Both the position numbers and the translations under genes were made by a program. Positions 62,581 through 64,000 of a stretch of DNA of 64,000 nucleotides are shown here, piece after piece. Every line of letters starts with the position of its first letter. Positions within the stretch are counted from its first letter, which is position 1. A model generated the notes under the pieces. That model did not search any database. It saw nothing but the letters and a program-made list of their open reading frames with translations, and had not been told where the DNA came from. Origin of the DNA: CAXXOK01 sp963675655. GTDB lineage: Bacteria; Bacillota; Clostridia; Christensenellales; Aristaeellaceae. The DNA is taken from assembly GCA_963675655.1 (NCBI GenBank), contig OY776489.1, forward strand, positions 310,001 to 374,000, written 5' to 3'.

Positions 62581-62589
62581 TGATATAAT
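62581..62589 (+). promoter_or_regulatory. Extended -10 promoter of the class A PBP gene
   Basis: TGATATAAT contains a perfect TATAAT with the extended TG one base upstream. No good -35 is present. A CGGCG/CGCCG hairpin follows in the leader, then AGGGAGGGAA and the TTG start. Confidence 0.65.
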
Positions 62590-62637
62590 GTGGTTGATTT
62601 TTTCCGGCGTTTTTCGCCGCAGGGAGGGAATACCGCA

Positions 62638-64000
62638 TTGTACCAGCCCCCATACGATCCGCAAGAGCAGCAGGGTTACGACCCCGCTTATACCGTAGAT
62701 GGCGTTCCCATGTCTCCTTACGAGGAAGACCCCGCCTACCGGGTTCCTTCCGAAGGAGACGACTTGTCGCCCCATAAATTCAGCATTCTCAAACCGCGGC
62801 TTTCCAAACCGAATTTTATTCTTTCGGTGTTGGTCAACACCGTACGGCTGATTTTAATTGTGATGCTGTTGGCCGGTCTGGCCGGAGCGGGTGCTGTAAT
62901 CGGCATTGCCAAAGCCTATATGGAAACCGCGCCGAATCTGGATTTAGCCAAGTTGAGTGAGCAGGATAAAACCAGTTTTATTTACGATGCTTCCGGCAAT
63001 GTGATTACCGATTACAAAGGTACGGAAAACCGCGTAATGGTCAGCATTACGCAGATGCCACAAACCTTACAGTATGCTTTTGTGGCCGTGGAGGACGCGC
63101 GTTTTTACACCCATAACGGCGTCGATCTCAAGCGTATCGTAGGCTCGTTTGTGAAAAACTTTGTTTCCAATACCAACGAAGGCGGCTCTACCATTACCCA
63201 GCAGGTGATAAAAAATACGCTGCTCAGCAGCGAGCTGAGCTATAAACGAAAGATTCAGGAAGCCTATCTGGCTATGCAATTGGAAACCAAGTATACTAAA
63301 GCACAGATTCTGGAGTGTTACCTGAATACGATTTATCTGGGCGAAAATTATTACGGCGTGGAAGTAGCCGCCGAAGGTTATTTCGGCAAAAGCCTATCGG
63401 CGTTAACGCTGCGGGAATGCGCCATGCTCGCGGGCTTAACCAACAACCCCTATTATTACAACCCGCGCCGCAACTTTTACATACGCCAGTCCGACACCAC
63501 CGATTACCCCAAAATCACAAACGACCGTACCAATTACGTGCTCAAGTGCATGTATGAGAACGAATTTATTACATATCAGGAATATCAAAGCGCCCTGAAC
63601 CCCGCTACCGCAAGCGTACTGGAGTCTTCCACCACAGAGGGCGAAGGCATGTATGAGTATGCCCACTATGTTGAGTATGCCGTTAAAGAAGTAGTGGATG
63701 ATTTTCTGGAGCTTTACGGGCTGGAGGATACCAGTGAGAACCGCGCCAAGATGGAAGATGAGCTTCGCACCGGCGGATATCACGTTACCCTCGCCATTGA
63801 TACGGAAATACAGCAAATTGTCGAAGATACACTGGAGAATTGGGATAACTATCCCGCGCTGCGCGACCCCAGCGATAAAATTTACCGCGCAAAAAACAGC
63901 GACGGCAGCTATACGGAAATTGTCGAGCCGCAGGCTGCCGCCGTAGTGCTGGATTACCGCACCGGCGAGCTGAAGGCCATTGTCGGCAGTCGTACCAAGC
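62638..64000 (+). CDS. Class A penicillin-binding protein (bifunctional transglycosylase/transpeptidase), 3' end outside the window
   Basis: Polymerises lipid II into glycan strands and cross-links them. The start is TTG at 62638, ~9 nt after AGGGAGGG; 454 codons are visible. The N-terminal ~50 cytosolic residues are rich in Tyr, Pro, Asp and Glu (PPYDPQEQQGYDPAY, SPYEEDPAY). A membrane helix lies at ~73-99. The GT51 domain has AVEDARFYTHNGVD (motif 1), GGSTITQQ (2), RKIQEAYLAMQLE (3) and YLNTIYLGENYYGVEVAA (4). The start of the transpeptidase part (VLDYRTGELKAIVG) is reached; the SxxK motif lies outside the window. It is divergent from the Ig-like membrane protein. Confidence 0.93.
   Translation, partial: MYQPPYDPQEQQGYDPAYTVDGVPMSPYEEDPAYRVPSEGDDLSPHKFSILKPRLSKPNFILSVLVNTVRLILIVMLLAGLAGAGAVIGIAKAYMETAPNLDLAKLSEQDKTSFIYDASGNVITDYKGTENRVMVSITQMPQTLQYAFVAVEDARFYTHNGVDLKRIVGSFVKNFVSNTNEGGSTITQQVIKNTLLSSELSYKRKIQEAYLAMQLETKYTKAQILECYLNTIYLGENYYGVEVAAEGYFGKSLSALTLRECAMLAGLTNNPYYYNPRRNFYIRQSDTTDYPKITNDRTNYVLKCMYENEFITYQEYQSALNPATASVLESSTTEGEGMYEYAHYVEYAVKEVVDDFLELYGLEDTSENRAKMEDELRTGGYHVTLAIDTEIQQIVEDTLENWDNYPALRDPSDKIYRAKNSDGSYTEIVEPQAAAVVLDYRTGELKAIVGSRTK

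Overview
The window is a gene-dense stretch of chromosome from a low-to-mid GC Gram-positive anaerobe. Everything points to Bacillota, class Clostridia: a FabK/FabH/FabT fatty-acid operon, HrcA with a CIRCE operator, a PrkC/PrpC PASTA kinase-phosphatase pair, HPr kinase, RsgA-Rpe, oxygen-independent HemW, and strong Shine-Dalgarno sites in front of many TTG and GTG starts. I see no rRNA, tRNA, CRISPR array, insertion sequence or prophage. The species cannot be named from the sequence alone.

Layout. 1-4.1 kb (minus): fatty-acid operon fabT-fabH-acpP-fabK-fabD-fabG, with a promoter and operator in front of fabT. 4.3-8.5 kb: a TRIC-like channel (+), two tandem small DUF4342-like proteins, a LysE exporter and pckA (all minus). 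8.9-11.4 kb (minus): dnaX-rsmA. 11.6-24.4 kb (+): dacF-type carboxypeptidase, then priA-def-fmt-rsmB-rlmN-prpC-prkC-rsgA-rpe, mostly overlapping or nearly touching. 24.7-26.3 kb (+): an acyl-CoA ligase behind a consensus promoter. 26.4-29.6 kb (minus): rho and a TRM11-like RNA methyltransferase. 29.9-38.9 kb (minus): heat-shock and translation cluster hrcA-grpE-dnaK-dnaJ-prmA-rsmE-mtaB-hit-rpsU behind CIRCE. 39.0-40.2 kb (minus): hemW. 40.4-49.4 kb (+): lepA, a membrane sugar-nucleotide dehydratase, tadA, a HAD phosphatase, hprK, a ROK glucokinase, asnS and an SCP2-like protein. 49.4-50.0 kb: an AT-rich gap with a cluster of DnaA-box-like 9-mers. 50.0-64 kb: a small membrane protein, ZIP transporter, gpmA, DegT aminotransferase, HxlR regulator and copA, NUDIX, a phosphohexomutase, DUF2461, a large membrane-anchored Ig-like protein, and a divergent class A PBP that runs off the window.

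How the genes work together. Most of the window is housekeeping: membrane lipid synthesis, translation start and ribosome maturation (def, fmt, rsmA, rsmB, rsmE, rlmN, prmA, rsgA, rpsU), replication (dnaX, priA), proteostasis and cell-wall signalling (PrkC, PBPs).

The unusual parts lie inside familiar genes or between them. (1) Rho carries a ~210-residue R/G/Y/Q-rich disordered insert and has non-consensus residues at several ATPase positions. (2) RsmB carries four 138-bp in-frame tandem repeats. (3) The 594-bp gap at 49.4-50.0 kb could be a replication origin or a DnaA-binding locus. (4) The Ig-like membrane protein gene has a structured leader in which a hairpin separates the Shine-Dalgarno from the start codon. 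(5) That protein and the divergent PBP both have Tyr/acidic cytoplasmic tails. I see no obvious new multi-gene defence or biosynthetic system.
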